Shown piece after piece: positions 9,347-18,664 of a stretch of DNA of 64,000 nucleotides (position 1 is its first letter; every line of letters starts with the position of its first letter). The notes under the pieces were generated by a model. That model saw only the letters and a list, made by a program, of their open reading frames with translations. It made no database searches and was not told the origin of the DNA. The DNA comes from Xenorhabdus indica (GTDB taxonomy: Bacteria; Pseudomonadota; Gammaproteobacteria; Enterobacterales; Enterobacteriaceae). The position numbers and the translations under genes were made by a program. The DNA lies in contig NZ_NKHP01000004.1 in NCBI RefSeq assembly GCF_014467235.1, positions 163,410-227,409 on the forward strand. Reading direction: 5' to 3'.

Positions 9347-11062
9347 TTACCCCAATTTACCCCAATTTTTCAGCTTAGATGTTTTACCAATCCCTGGATT
9401 CAAACTATTAGTCGGATCATTCTTTTGATAAAACTGTTTAAGCGGGGGCTTAGCCTTATACAAATGACCTACATTGTGCTCAGCAGGATATTCTGCTCCT
9501 CTCCGGTCTAAAATTTCCAGCATCTTCTCTTTCAATGCTTTAATATTTTTACCTTTTTTGACAATGTAATCCTGATGAAATACATGACACATAAAGTGAC
9601 CATAATATAAACGATGTACCAGTGCATCATTGATTTCTGGCGGCAGATGTTCAAACCACTCACGATCATTACGTCTGAGAGCAATATCCAATGGCAAAAT
9701 ATCTTCTACTTCATTGCTGTGCACTGCCTGATACCGAATAGCGGCTCCTGCTGCTACAAAGCGATGTAAAAAAGCCTTGGCACCTTCTTCTGGGGTACAG
9801 ACGAAATATTCCCCCTCTGCCTGTTTGAAATAACTCTCTAACCATTCATTCGCTTCTTTTATACCTTCACCAGACATTTTTAATAACAAATGATGTTCAA
9901 AACGATCCCGATATGCTTTCAGACGCGCGGGTAAATGTGAAGGTAACAAACGGCTTAGTCCCTGCATTACCCGATCTATTAAATGTGCTGGCAAAAAAGG
10001 AATTTTGCCGAAAATGGTATCCATCCGCCCTTTTAAGCTGAAGAACTTTGGCATTTTATCAGTGCCAAGTTTATCAATCATAACGAAGATATCTTTGCCA
10101 TAAACTTCAGCGACATCAAAAATATCCCGATGCATATACTCACCAGCAATCGGCAAGTGCTGAAAACTCGATAAGATATGTCGGCGTAATTCTGTCAAAA
10201 CTTCCGGTTGATTCGTACCGATATAGAATACTTGTGTAGAAGGTTCTGCCGCGAAGGTATCTAAACGAACGGCGAAAACAATCAATTTACCTGCGCAACC
10301 TGAGGCTTCAAACAACCTGCGTTCATCAGCATTAAAACGTGATGGGGTATCCGCATCAATATCACGAACCCGCTGGGTATATTCATGATCAGAAGCGACT
10401 CTTTTATTTTGCTGAATATCTTCAATACGGTAACGTTGTTCTTCTAAACAAGTCAGGATTTCTTCTGGCGAATTCCCCAATTCTATACCTAAATGATTGA
10501 TAAGCTCGGCTTCACCTTTTTCATTCACACGTCCATACAAAGCCATTTCGGTATAAGCAGGCCCACGCTGAACTAAGGAACCACCAGAATTGTTACAAAC
10601 TCCGCCAATAACCGATGCACCAATACAGGAAGAACCAATGACCGAATGCGGTTCACGGCCAAGCGGTTTTAATACTTTTTCCAGATTCCACAATGTGCTA
10701 CCAGGGAATGCAATGATCTGATTGACAGATTTGAGAACCTGTATTTTATCCATTCTCAATGTACTGATAATGATAATATCGCGATCATAATCATTACCAT
10801 TGGGCGTAGAGCCTTCCGTTAACCCCGTATTAGCAGCCTGCATTAAAATAATCTTGTCTGCTTCTACACATGCCTTGAAAACTTTCCACTGCTCCAGTAA
10901 TGAGCCGGGAAAAACAACAGCAAGGGCATTTCCTTGCCCGGAACGAAAGCCTTTGCGATAGCGTTCTGTTTTTTGAGGTTCAGTAAGAATATGAGAAGAA
11001 CCCACAATATGAGTAAGAATTGCAATGAGTTGCTGATTTTGAAGAGTCTTAACATCATTCAT
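9347..11062 (-). CDS. dld: Quinone-dependent D-lactate dehydrogenase
   Basis: A 571-residue FAD-linked membrane-associated enzyme that oxidises D-lactate to pyruvate and passes electrons to quinone; the length is the same as E. coli Dld. The FAD-binding PCMH domain covers about residues 40-270, with the family sequences TGLTEGSTPNG and GSSCIGASVIGGVCNNSGG. The C-terminal half has the cap and membrane-binding region. It stands alone, downstream of the plaP terminator; a TATAAT hexamer is present upstream of its start. Confidence 0.95.
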   Translation of the reverse strand: MNDVKTLQNQQLIAILTHIVGSSHILTEPQKTERYRKGFRSGQGNALAVVFPGSLLEQWKVFKACVEADKIILMQAANTGLTEGSTPNGNDYDRDIIIISTLRMDKIQVLKSVNQIIAFPGSTLWNLEKVLKPLGREPHSVIGSSCIGASVIGGVCNNSGGSLVQRGPAYTEMALYGRVNEKGEAELINHLGIELGNSPEEILTCLEEQRYRIEDIQQNKRVASDHEYTQRVRDIDADTPSRFNADERRLFEASGCAGKLIVFAVRLDTFAAEPSTQVFYIGTNQPEVLTELRRHILSSFQHLPIAGEYMHRDIFDVAEVYGKDIFVMIDKLGTDKMPKFFSLKGRMDTIFGKIPFLPAHLIDRVMQGLSRLLPSHLPARLKAYRDRFEHHLLLKMSGEGIKEANEWLESYFKQAEGEYFVCTPEEGAKAFLHRFVAAGAAIRYQAVHSNEVEDILPLDIALRRNDREWFEHLPPEINDALVHRLYYGHFMCHVFHQDYIVKKGKNIKALKEKMLEILDRRGAEYPAEHNVGHLYKAKPPLKQFYQKNDPTNSLNPGIGKTSKLKNWGKLG

Positions 11063-11187
11063 AATGATTTTCTTACCTTAATGTAGAATCAAACGGAAAT
11101 ACTTTTAATGACATTATTAAGGACAAAGTTTAATCATATTATATGACGTATATTGGTTATTTTTTAATTAAAATTAATTTGTTATTG

Positions 11188-11218
11188 ACAAAAAAAACAG
11201 CACTCAAAGGTGCTGTTT
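11188..11218 (-). terminator. Intrinsic terminator of plaP
   Basis: Read on the minus strand, a perfect 9-bp stem AAACAGCAC / GTGCTGTTT with a 6-base loop runs straight into a T-tract. It lies just beyond the plaP stop and separates plaP from dld. Confidence 0.88.
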
Positions 11219-11244
11219 CTTAAAAAACAATATGGCAATGAATT

Positions 11245-12627
11245 TTATACAGATTCACTGAATTGTGGCATGGGCTGCCGGAAGCTGCGAGTCAGGAAGA
11301 ACATATAAAGCAGACCGATACCTGCCCAAATTAGACCCAACTCCATAGAGCTTGCTTCCAGATTTGTCCACAATACCCCTACTGTTGCTGCACCAAATAA
11401 TGGCAACAAAAGGAAATTGATAGTGTCTTTCAGAGTATTATTACGGCGTTCACGAACGTAATATTGCGAAATTACGGCTAAGTTTACGAAAGTAAATGCA
11501 ACCAACGCCCCGAAGTTGATCAATGCCGTCGCCGTCACCAGATTTAAAAATCCACTTGATAAGGCAACTACCCCAACCAAGATAACGTTGATTGAAGGCG
11601 TGCGCCATTTCGGATGAATATAGGCAAATATTTTCTCTGGCAATACACCATCGCGCCCCATAACATAAAGCAAACGAGCCACACCCGCATGTGCCGCCAT
11701 ACCAGAAGCCATTACAGTGACACAAGAAAACACCAGGATAATGGCCTGGAACAGTGCACCAGCAACATACAGCATAATTTCTGGCTGAGATTCATTCGGG
11801 TTTTTAAACCGAGAAACATCTGGGAAATAGAGCTGTAAGAAATAAGAGACAGCAATAAAGATAACACCACCGATCAATGCAGTGAGGAAGATCGCTTTCG
11901 GGATCACTTTACCTGCATTAGGTGTTTCTTCAGACAGAGAAGTGATGCCATCAAAACCAAGAAATGAGAAACAAAGTATCGTTGCCCCGGTAATCATTGG
12001 AATTAATTTCGCCTCTTCTGATGTAAATGGCCGGGCACTAAATAGTGTTCCTGCACCTTCACCGCTATGTATGCCGTGTATTAATAAACCGACAAACGCA
12101 ACTATAACGGCAATCTGAACAACGACAATCAGACCGTTGAGATTAGCAACAACATTAATACCACTCAGGTTGAAAACGGTCATTAACACCGCCAGACTAA
12201 CTACGAAGACCCACGGATCAATACCAGGGAAAATGGCCTGAAGATAAATTTTTGCCAGCAAGATATTGATCATCGGCATCAGCAGATAATCCAGCAAAGA
12301 TGACCAACCTACCATAAACCCAAGATGGGGATTCATTGATTTTTGTACGTAAGTGTAGGCAGAACCTGCTGACGGGAATCTTTTTACCAGTTTCCCGTAA
12401 CTCAAAGCTGTAAATAAAATTGCAATCAGCGCGATAGCATAAGATGTCGCAACATGCCCATCCGTCAATTTGGAAACGATACCAAAGGTATCAAAGATAG
12501 TCATTGGCTGTATATAGGCAAGCCCCATCATGACCACTTGAAATAAAGTCAGTGTTCTTTTCAGTTGAACACGATTGCTGGCACTTGCCTGAACAGTACC
12601 GAGAGTGGCTGTAGTATTATGCGACAT
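11245..12627 (-). CDS. plaP: Putrescine importer PlaP (APC family)
   Basis: A 460-residue amino acid-polyamine-organocation transporter with about 12 hydrophobic segments. It is closer to PlaP than to PuuP of E. coli: it shares the MSHN start, the [19 protein letters not shown] segment, and the C-terminus [13 protein letters not shown]. PlaP is a low-affinity, proton-driven putrescine importer needed for surface motility in E. coli. A very strong ribosome site (GGGAGG, 8 nt from the ATG) precedes it. A 70-codon ORF upstream overlaps its first codons, suggesting leader control. Confidence 0.88.
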   Translation of the reverse strand: MSHNTTATLGTVQASASNRVQLKRTLTLFQVVMMGLAYIQPMTIFDTFGIVSKLTDGHVATSYAIALIAILFTALSYGKLVKRFPSAGSAYTYVQKSMNPHLGFMVGWSSLLDYLLMPMINILLAKIYLQAIFPGIDPWVFVVSLAVLMTVFNLSGINVVANLNGLIVVVQIAVIVAFVGLLIHGIHSGEGAGTLFSARPFTSEEAKLIPMITGATILCFSFLGFDGITSLSEETPNAGKVIPKAIFLTALIGGVIFIAVSYFLQLYFPDVSRFKNPNESQPEIMLYVAGALFQAIILVFSCVTVMASGMAAHAGVARLLYVMGRDGVLPEKIFAYIHPKWRTPSINVILVGVVALSSGFLNLVTATALINFGALVAFTFVNLAVISQYYVRERRNNTLKDTINFLLLPLFGAATVGVLWTNLEASSMELGLIWAGIGLLYMFFLTRSFRQPMPQFSESV

Positions 12628-12829
12628 GAGCGAAACCTCCCATAACTTCGATCTGGGTATTACTACAACTACTTAATCGATAGTTACTGGGTAGACTTCG
12701 CATCTGTCTATAAACAGAAAAGAAAGAAGAGTTGGAAGATAGCGAACTGACAGAGGGCCGTGCCCCATAATCGTCATTGCAGCAGCGAGCGCCAATTGGC
12801 ACAAGTGCAAAAGCGAATAATTGCTCCAT
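12617..12829 (-). CDS. Possible leader ORF overlapping the plaP start (70 codons)
   Basis: Not a recognised family. An ATG at 12829 has a good ribosome site (GAGGAA, 7 nt away) and opens a 70-codon frame beginning [20 protein letters not shown], rich in Ser and Arg with an adjacent Cys pair. It ends 11 nt inside plaP, so a ribosome translating it would cross the plaP ribosome site and start codon. An in-frame ATG at 12862 would add 11 residues but has a poorer ribosome site. It could be a regulatory leader peptide for a polyamine transporter, by analogy with polyamine-sensing leader peptides such as SpeFL; similarity in sequence is not seen. It could also be chance. Confidence 0.4.
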   Translation of the reverse strand: MEQLFAFALVPIGARCCNDDYGARPSVSSLSSNSSFFSVYRQMRSLPSNYRLSSCSNTQIEVMGGFAHVA

Positions 12830-12939
12830 ATTTGCGTTCCTCAATACAGCAGCTCTTTTCATTAGTAGCTGCTTATGGTCAGTATCGATCCGGAGAATGT
12901 CCGGTCTCTTGGTGTTGTAAAAAATAACTCAATGCAAAA

Positions 12940-12975
12940 AAAATAACTGATGCATAATTACGCACCAGTTATTTT
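12940..12975 (-). terminator. Terminator-like hairpin in the plaP leader
   Basis: AAAATAACTG and CAGTTATTTT form a perfect 10-bp stem around a near-palindromic 16-nt centre, and on the minus strand the stem is followed by eight T residues. It lies about 110 bp before the leader ORF. The left arm is also part of a direct repeat (12921-12935 and 12940-12953). It could end a short leader transcript or stop read-through from the iron operon. Confidence 0.6.
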
Positions 12976-13191
12976 TAGTGGACGCATTTTGCACTTCAAG
13001 TCCAGAAATAGCAAGGGCTATCACACTAAAAATTCATTATTTTTTACAATACAAAAGAGTACGCTGGAATCTCTTCTTACTGAAAGAGTTCAAAAACGCA
13101 ATGCTATCACATCCTTTGATTGGCGATTAATAATCTTTTAGCACAGAAGTAAATTATTTGCTATTTAAATATGACAAGCATGATATCAAAA
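12976..13191. other. Gene-free stretch, probable plaP promoter region
   Basis: No convincing gene. Two TGTGATAGC half-sites resembling CRP half-operators occur on the minus strand, but no -35/-10 pair is convincing. Confidence 0.35.
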
Positions 13192-13231
13192 AAATCTGCT
13201 CTTAGTCATAATGACGATAAAGAGCAGATTT
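13192..13231 (-). terminator. Terminator of the siderophore uptake operon
   Basis: A perfect 12-bp stem AAATCTGCTCTT / AAGAGCAGATTT with a palindromic loop, running into seven T residues on the minus strand, lies about 55 bp after the TonB receptor stop codon. Confidence 0.9.
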
Positions 13232-13286
13232 AATATTACATTTAATCGATAATAATAACTCTAATTAATATAAACCGAAATGTTAA

Positions 13287-15269
13287 TTAAAAGTCATAAT
13301 TAATGCCGATATTGTAACGGCGACCGTCAAGAGTAGCTCCGTGGATTTCATCCGTCACACGTTTATCAAAGACGTTATAGACACCACCTAATACTCTCAG
13401 ATTTTTCGTGAGACTATAAGTCATACCCAGATCAACAAAAGAATAGGAAGGTGTACCACTTCCTATTGATGAACGGTACTGAAAGTTCTTTGTTTTCCCA
13501 CGGAAATTAATACGAGCCCATGTTTCCATTTCTGGCAATGTCTGCCAGTTTAGGGTTGCATTAGCCATATGTGTTGGCATCTTATTCAACGGTTGGCCCT
13601 TAAACTTGCCCGTTTTCTGCTTAGAATAGGAATAAGTATAGTTTGCTGCCAATGATAGATTTTCTCTGATATCCCAATTTATGGTCGTCTCTATACCACG
13701 AATGTTCGCTTTACCAACGTTCATTCTTCCATTAACAAAATCATAATCACCCTTACCAATTGATTTACAAGATACAAGTGATTTACAAATGTTAAATTCA
13801 GTGATTTTATCTTTAAAGTTTGTATTAAAGATTGTGATACCCACATTAAAATTTTCTTGGTTGTTCCAGATCACGCTAATTTCTTCATTAATGCTTTTTT
13901 CTGGTTTCAGTTTTGGATCACTTTCGATCACGCCATTGCTACGTCCCCCTCCCGTCACTTGCAACCAATTAGGCGCAACATGTCGCAAGTTAGGTGAGCG
14001 ATATCCTGTAGTGATACCACCTTTAATTGTCCATTGCTCATCGGCACGCCAGACGCCATATAAGCGAGGGGTTACATGGGCACCAAAAAGTTGATCTTTA
14101 TCTAGACGAATACCTCCCGTCAGAGCGAAGTCATTGATGATTTGCCATTCATCTTCAGCAAACAACGCCCAACTCCAGCGAGTAAGCTTATTTGTATTTG
14201 TACCGTTCTCAGACGCCGATTTATTGCCATTATCGCGCAGGTCTTCATAACGATATTGTCCTCCTACGCTTACTGTATGATCATCTAAGGTAAATGTGGT
14301 TTGATTATTAAAAATAGTATCTGCGAATTTCATCTCACGTTCAGGGTTCTTCGATTCATCCCGCTGAATATAAGATGTCATTGTGCCAAAGTCATAAACA
14401 CCGTTATGTGTTATCGAGTAATTATTACGCGCATAACGGCTGGTGTTATCTTCACAAGATCTTTTCGTACATGGACGAGTTTTACCAATTGTTGAATCAC
14501 GATCTTGCTCATAACGCCCGACTTCAAAATCAAAGCTATTTTGCTCATTTGGTGTTAAAGAAAAAGTCGCCGCACCATTACGCATTTCTTGTTTTCTATA
14601 TCCATCAATAAATTTATCTTCATTACGGTGAGAAAACAGGCCAGTCACTTTTAATCCTAATAAACCATCAATTAACGGTCCTGCAACATAAGCGCTGGTT
14701 TGGTAGCTATTACCTGATTTTGTACGTTCAGTCAGGGTAGTATCTGCACGTAAACTGCCATTCCACTCTTTATGAACCTTACGAGTAATGATATTGATAA
14801 CACCGCCCATTGCATCGGAGCCATAAAGGGAAGACATTGGCCCACGTACAACTTCAACACGTTCAATTGATGCCAGCGGTGGCAGCCATCCCTGCTCAAT
14901 ACCTGAACCATCACTGTTTGGACGAGTGCTGCGAGTGTCAACACGCTTACCATCAATTAGTATCATTGTGTATTGTGATGACATACCACGGATACTAATA
15001 TCACTGCTGCTACCGCCCCCCGTAACGACGACTCCCGGAACATCTTTCAATGCATCCGTCACGTCACGGTAAGCTTTGGTTTCCAACTGCTTACGACTAA
15101 CCACCGAAATGGAGGCTGGTGCATCTTCAATTTTTTGCTGGAAACCCGCAGCAGTGGTAACAATAATTTTATCTTCGCCATTATTAGCTGCATTAGCAGC
15201 CAAAACAACGCTGGATGAGACAGCAGCAATAACGCCTAAGACAAGTTTCTTCTTTGCAAAAACGACCAT
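13287..15269 (-). CDS. TonB-dependent siderophore receptor
   Basis: A 660-residue outer-membrane gated channel of the FepA/CirA type, the last gene of the iron operon. The start chosen is the ATG at 15269, which has GGAG 8 nt upstream and gives a proper signal peptide (FAKKKLVLGVIAAVSSSVVL, then AANAAN); a longer frame from 15329 would bury that signal. The TonB box lies in the IIVTTAAG region, the plug runs through SIRGMSSQYTMILIDGKRV and LYGSDAMGGVINIITRK, and the 22-strand barrel ends in the aromatic terminus INYDF. Two cysteine pairs sit in predicted extracellular loops. The ligand is unknown, likely an iron chelate. Confidence 0.88.
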   Translation of the reverse strand: MVVFAKKKLVLGVIAAVSSSVVLAANAANNGEDKIIVTTAAGFQQKIEDAPASISVVSRKQLETKAYRDVTDALKDVPGVVVTGGGSSSDISIRGMSSQYTMILIDGKRVDTRSTRPNSDGSGIEQGWLPPLASIERVEVVRGPMSSLYGSDAMGGVINIITRKVHKEWNGSLRADTTLTERTKSGNSYQTSAYVAGPLIDGLLGLKVTGLFSHRNEDKFIDGYRKQEMRNGAATFSLTPNEQNSFDFEVGRYEQDRDSTIGKTRPCTKRSCEDNTSRYARNNYSITHNGVYDFGTMTSYIQRDESKNPEREMKFADTIFNNQTTFTLDDHTVSVGGQYRYEDLRDNGNKSASENGTNTNKLTRWSWALFAEDEWQIINDFALTGGIRLDKDQLFGAHVTPRLYGVWRADEQWTIKGGITTGYRSPNLRHVAPNWLQVTGGGRSNGVIESDPKLKPEKSINEEISVIWNNQENFNVGITIFNTNFKDKITEFNICKSLVSCKSIGKGDYDFVNGRMNVGKANIRGIETTINWDIRENLSLAANYTYSYSKQKTGKFKGQPLNKMPTHMANATLNWQTLPEMETWARINFRGKTKNFQYRSSIGSGTPSYSFVDLGMTYSLTKNLRVLGGVYNVFDKRVTDEIHGATLDGRRYNIGINYDF

Positions 15270-15415
15270 TCCCGATTCTCCAAGATGTAAAATAAAACTA
15301 TTTAATTTGGATAATCGACATAAACTCAATATGCAGGGATAAGAATTTATCCCTACCAGTGTTATCTTTTTATTTACTCTTCAATTAAATAAAACAACTT
15401 ATGCTTTTTATTATT

Positions 15416-16204
15416 TTAACCAGCCAAATCCATTACGAGGCCATCAATTAATACTTGAGGTATTCCCTGAGAACAGCGTTCTATCCTGCCCTTAACACCA
15501 TATACTTGAGCCAGACTGTCCGGTGTTATTACCTGTTCAGGTAAGCCTTCAGAAATTAATTCACCTTTTTTCAACATTAATATATGGTCACCATGACGCA
15601 GTGCAATATTAATATCATGCACAACAACAACGGTAATAATATTACGGCGACGTGTTTCACGTGCGACTAAATCCATAACGTGATACTGGTAATTTAAATC
15701 CAGCGCACTTAACGGTTCATCTAATAATAATAATGTCGGCTTTCTTATCAAGGATTGAGCCAAACCAACCAATTGTTTTTGTCCACCGGATAATTGATCC
15801 AAATAGCTCAACGCCAAATGTTCAATCCCAAGCTGGCGTAACAATTCCATGACTTCTTGTTCGCACTGCTCACTACTCACACCACCTGATGCCCGCTGAG
15901 CAACAATCACAGATTCCAGCACATGCAGATGGACACCTGCAGGCAATGATTGAGGCAAATAAACCACGTTCTGGGCACGTTGGGCAAAATCCATCTGCAT
16001 TAAATCCTGCCCATCCAACAGTAAAGCACCATTGGCTTTATTTAAACCCGCCAGTGAACGCAATAACGTTGATTTTCCGCTGCCATTAGGCCCGAGTAAT
16101 ACCGTAATTTTCCCACGTGGTAGTGGATTTACATCCAGATTTTCAATAACAGGATGCTTTGGGTAACCCGCCGTGAATCGACTGATTTTCAGTCCCTGAT
16201 TCAT
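15416..16204 (-). CDS. Iron-siderophore ABC transporter ATP-binding protein (FepC/FecE type)
   Basis: A 262-residue ABC ATPase. The Walker A motif GPNGSGKST is at about residues 38-46, the signature LSGGQKQ near 140, Walker B LLLLDEPLSALD near 159, and the switch His in VVVHDIN. The pattern is that of the FecE/FhuC family that drives import of iron chelates across the inner membrane. Its start overlaps the permease stop by 4 bp, so the two are translationally coupled, and the receptor gene follows on the same strand. Confidence 0.92.
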   Translation of the reverse strand: MNQGLKISRFTAGYPKHPVIENLDVNPLPRGKITVLLGPNGSGKSTLLRSLAGLNKANGALLLDGQDLMQMDFAQRAQNVVYLPQSLPAGVHLHVLESVIVAQRASGGVSSEQCEQEVMELLRQLGIEHLALSYLDQLSGGQKQLVGLAQSLIRKPTLLLLDEPLSALDLNYQYHVMDLVARETRRRNIITVVVVHDINIALRHGDHILMLKKGELISEGLPEQVITPDSLAQVYGVKGRIERCSQGIPQVLIDGLVMDLAG

Positions 16205-17283
16205 ACACTCCCCCTATGGCGTAACACGATACTCAAGAAGAAAGGAACACCAACCAAAGATGTCACAATTCCCACAGGTATGATGACACCCGGGATCAAA
16301 TTCTTGGACGCGATAGACGCCATTGACAGTACCAGTGCACCTATCAGGGCACTCGCTGGCAAATAGAAGCGGTGATCTTCACCAAACATCAGTCTGGCAA
16401 TATGGGGAGCAATCAGACCAATAAACGCAATCGGCCCAACAAACGCCACCGCCAGTGCGGTCAGAATACTAATACGTAACAAAGTGCCCAAACGGAGACG
16501 ACGGATATTAATACCAAAACTAATCGCCCGATCTTCCCCTAGACGCAAAGCGGTCAGTTTCCAGGAATTCATCATAGAAACAGGCATAAGCATCAGGAAT
16601 ACCAGCAGCAAAGTACCCAGTTTGATCCATGTTGCCTTTGAAAGACTACCCATTGTCCAGAAAACCAGCCCCTGCAAGGTATCTTCCGTCGCAATAAACT
16701 GCATCATGGCAACCAGCGCCTCGAAGGTAAATACCATTGCAATACCAAATAGCACTACACCAGAAGTGGCAACTTTTGTCCAACGTGTAATCCCATCAAG
16801 CATCAAAGCAGCCAACAGAGCAAAAATAAAAGCATTTACAGAGATAAGCCACTGATCAGGTATACCAGGAATACCAATACCTAATATGATTGCCAATGCC
16901 GCGCCAAAAGAAGCGGCATTGGTAACGCCCAATGTAGATGGGCTGGCCAGCGGGTTATTCAGAACGGTCTGCATTTCAGCGCCCGCCAGCCCCAGAGACA
17001 AGCCAACCACTACCGCCATTAAGGCATAAGGTAATCGAATATCCCAGACAATTACCCGGGTTCCTGCATCCATACTCTCCGGCGAAATCAGTGTCTGCCA
17101 AAGAGCAGGCAAAGATAGCCCTGACGGCCCCATTGTCAAATCTAATACTAAAGAGATGCCGATAATCAAAACTATCAACAACATCCATGCAATACGTCGA
17201 TACAGAATATGACGATAGTGTGCTTTGATATCACACTCATCTTGTTGTTTCACCATTGGCATAGGCTCGGTAGTGACGCTCAT
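16201..17283 (-). CDS. Iron-siderophore ABC transporter permease (FecCD family)
   Basis: A 360-residue inner-membrane permease with about ten hydrophobic segments. Family sequences are clear: LPYALMAVVVGLSLGLAGAEMQ, NPLASPSTLGVTNAASFGA, and the coupling helix region GPIAFIGLIAPHIARLMFGEDHR that contacts the ATPase. It would act as a homodimer since only one permease gene is present. It overlaps the ATPase gene by 4 bp and lies 19 bp after the binding protein gene. Confidence 0.93.
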   Translation of the reverse strand: MSVTTEPMPMVKQQDECDIKAHYRHILYRRIAWMLLIVLIIGISLVLDLTMGPSGLSLPALWQTLISPESMDAGTRVIVWDIRLPYALMAVVVGLSLGLAGAEMQTVLNNPLASPSTLGVTNAASFGAALAIILGIGIPGIPDQWLISVNAFIFALLAALMLDGITRWTKVATSGVVLFGIAMVFTFEALVAMMQFIATEDTLQGLVFWTMGSLSKATWIKLGTLLLVFLMLMPVSMMNSWKLTALRLGEDRAISFGINIRRLRLGTLLRISILTALAVAFVGPIAFIGLIAPHIARLMFGEDHRFYLPASALIGALVLSMASIASKNLIPGVIIPVGIVTSLVGVPFFLSIVLRHRGSV

Positions 17284-17302
17284 TCTTATTACCTGTTACT
17301 GC

Positions 17303-18436
17303 TTATTTTTCACTGACCCAATATGTGCCTGCTGGCTCAATAGCCAAGAATTTAGAATGAAGTTCTTTCAGTGTTTGCTGTGGGTCTAAATCAGCAAATT
17401 TTTCAGGATAGAACCAATTAGCAAAAACTTGGGTAACGACAACGTTATAAGGCGAATTATAATAATGATGCCAGATAGCATGGGTACGACCTTCCTTCAC
17501 TGCGGTCAGGGTATTGATACCTCTGCGTTCAGTGATAGATTTCAAACCTGCGCGGGCAATATCTGCGGAAGTCTGAGCACCCATCTGGATACCTTCACTT
17601 TTCTCACCTGGATCTTGCGCACCACTGGCGATGTAAATATAAGGATCAACAGCAATCACTTTTTCCAGGTTCATTGTACCCAGTGGCGTTGGCAGAATCT
17701 CTTTAGCGATATTTTTACCACCAGCCAGATCAATGAAATTCCCCATGTTGCCATTGCCTGCCGTACCACAGCAATCTTCGATAGAGCCTGCTCTCAGCTC
17801 AATAAATACAGAAGGTTTTTTCTCCGCGGGTATACGGTCAGTAATATCAGTGACCAGTTTCTGATTCTTTTCATAAAAATCAGCGTAAGCACTCGCTTGT
17901 TTTTCACGGTGCAGCATTTTGCCTAACATACGAATGCTTGGCAGCGTATTTTTCAATGGGTCGTTGCGGAAATCGACAAAAACAACAGGAACACCTGCTT
18001 TTTCTAATTGTTTAACCAATTCACTGTTTTTGCCTGGACCATGACCAGATAAGCCAAAGATAGCCACATCAGGATTCAATGTCAGCACTTTTTCAGAACT
18101 GACACTATCAGCACTGGTGTTACCTATCAGCGGAATATTGTCAATTTCAGGGAATTTGGCTTTATAAACAGAGTAAGTTTGTGGGTCAAGTTTACGAAAA
18201 TCCCCCTGCCAACCCGCGATACGGGCCAGAGGTTTATCTCCTTCTAATAAGGCGATGGCATGGAATAAACGACCTTCACCCAACAAGATACGATTGACTT
18301 TTTCAGGCACTTCTACAGTACGTCCAGCAACATCCGTGACTGTTTCAGCCCAAGATGCAAAACTTGTCATCATCGCAGAGCTTGCCAATAGACTGATACT
18401 CACGCCTTTCACGATTGTTTGAAATCCAAACTTCAC
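17303..18436 (-). CDS. Iron-siderophore periplasmic binding protein
   Basis: A 377-residue type III periplasmic binding protein (TroA/FepB fold), first gene of the uptake operon. The signal peptide is at residues 1-30, ending in ASWA. Binding-protein features include VTDVAGRTVEVPEKVNRIL at the mature N-terminus, LTLNPDVAIFG, and an unusual CCG pair (IEDCCGTAGNG) near residue 222. Together with permease, ATPase and TonB receptor it forms a complete outer- to inner-membrane path. A Fur-like operator lies about 50 bp upstream, so iron limitation probably induces it. Confidence 0.9.
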   Translation of the reverse strand: MKFGFQTIVKGVSISLLASSAMMTSFASWAETVTDVAGRTVEVPEKVNRILLGEGRLFHAIALLEGDKPLARIAGWQGDFRKLDPQTYSVYKAKFPEIDNIPLIGNTSADSVSSEKVLTLNPDVAIFGLSGHGPGKNSELVKQLEKAGVPVVFVDFRNDPLKNTLPSIRMLGKMLHREKQASAYADFYEKNQKLVTDITDRIPAEKKPSVFIELRAGSIEDCCGTAGNGNMGNFIDLAGGKNIAKEILPTPLGTMNLEKVIAVDPYIYIASGAQDPGEKSEGIQMGAQTSADIARAGLKSITERRGINTLTAVKEGRTHAIWHHYYNSPYNVVVTQVFANWFYPEKFADLDPQQTLKELHSKFLAIEPAGTYWVSEK

Positions 18437-18483
18437 TTTAGTTAGCCTCTTTATGCAATAATTTTGCCGTTAACAATAAAGCA

Positions 18484-18502
18484 AATAAGAATAATTATCA
18501 AT
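18484..18502 (-). promoter_or_regulatory. Fur box upstream of the siderophore uptake operon
   Basis: The minus strand reads TTGATAATTATTCTTATTT here. It matches about 12 of 19 positions of the Fur consensus (GATAATGATAATCATTATC), including an exact first GATAAT hexamer, and is placed for control of the binding-protein promoter. Confidence 0.65.
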
Positions 18503-18664
18503 GCGACTTATTCGACATATCCGAAATTTAATTGTTATAATTTTGCTTTTATTCTATAAAAAATAAAAACTGCCGATTCCATCACAGAACAGGCAGTTTT
18601 TATAAAATACAAATAATAATATATTAATAAAAAAGCTTCATTCTATTGGTTTTCTATTAACAAT

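Noticed and set aside
12950..13141. 63-codon plus-strand frame upstream of plaP
   Set aside because: It begins inside the terminator-like hairpin, lacks a ribosome site and runs against the transcription direction of the neighbours.
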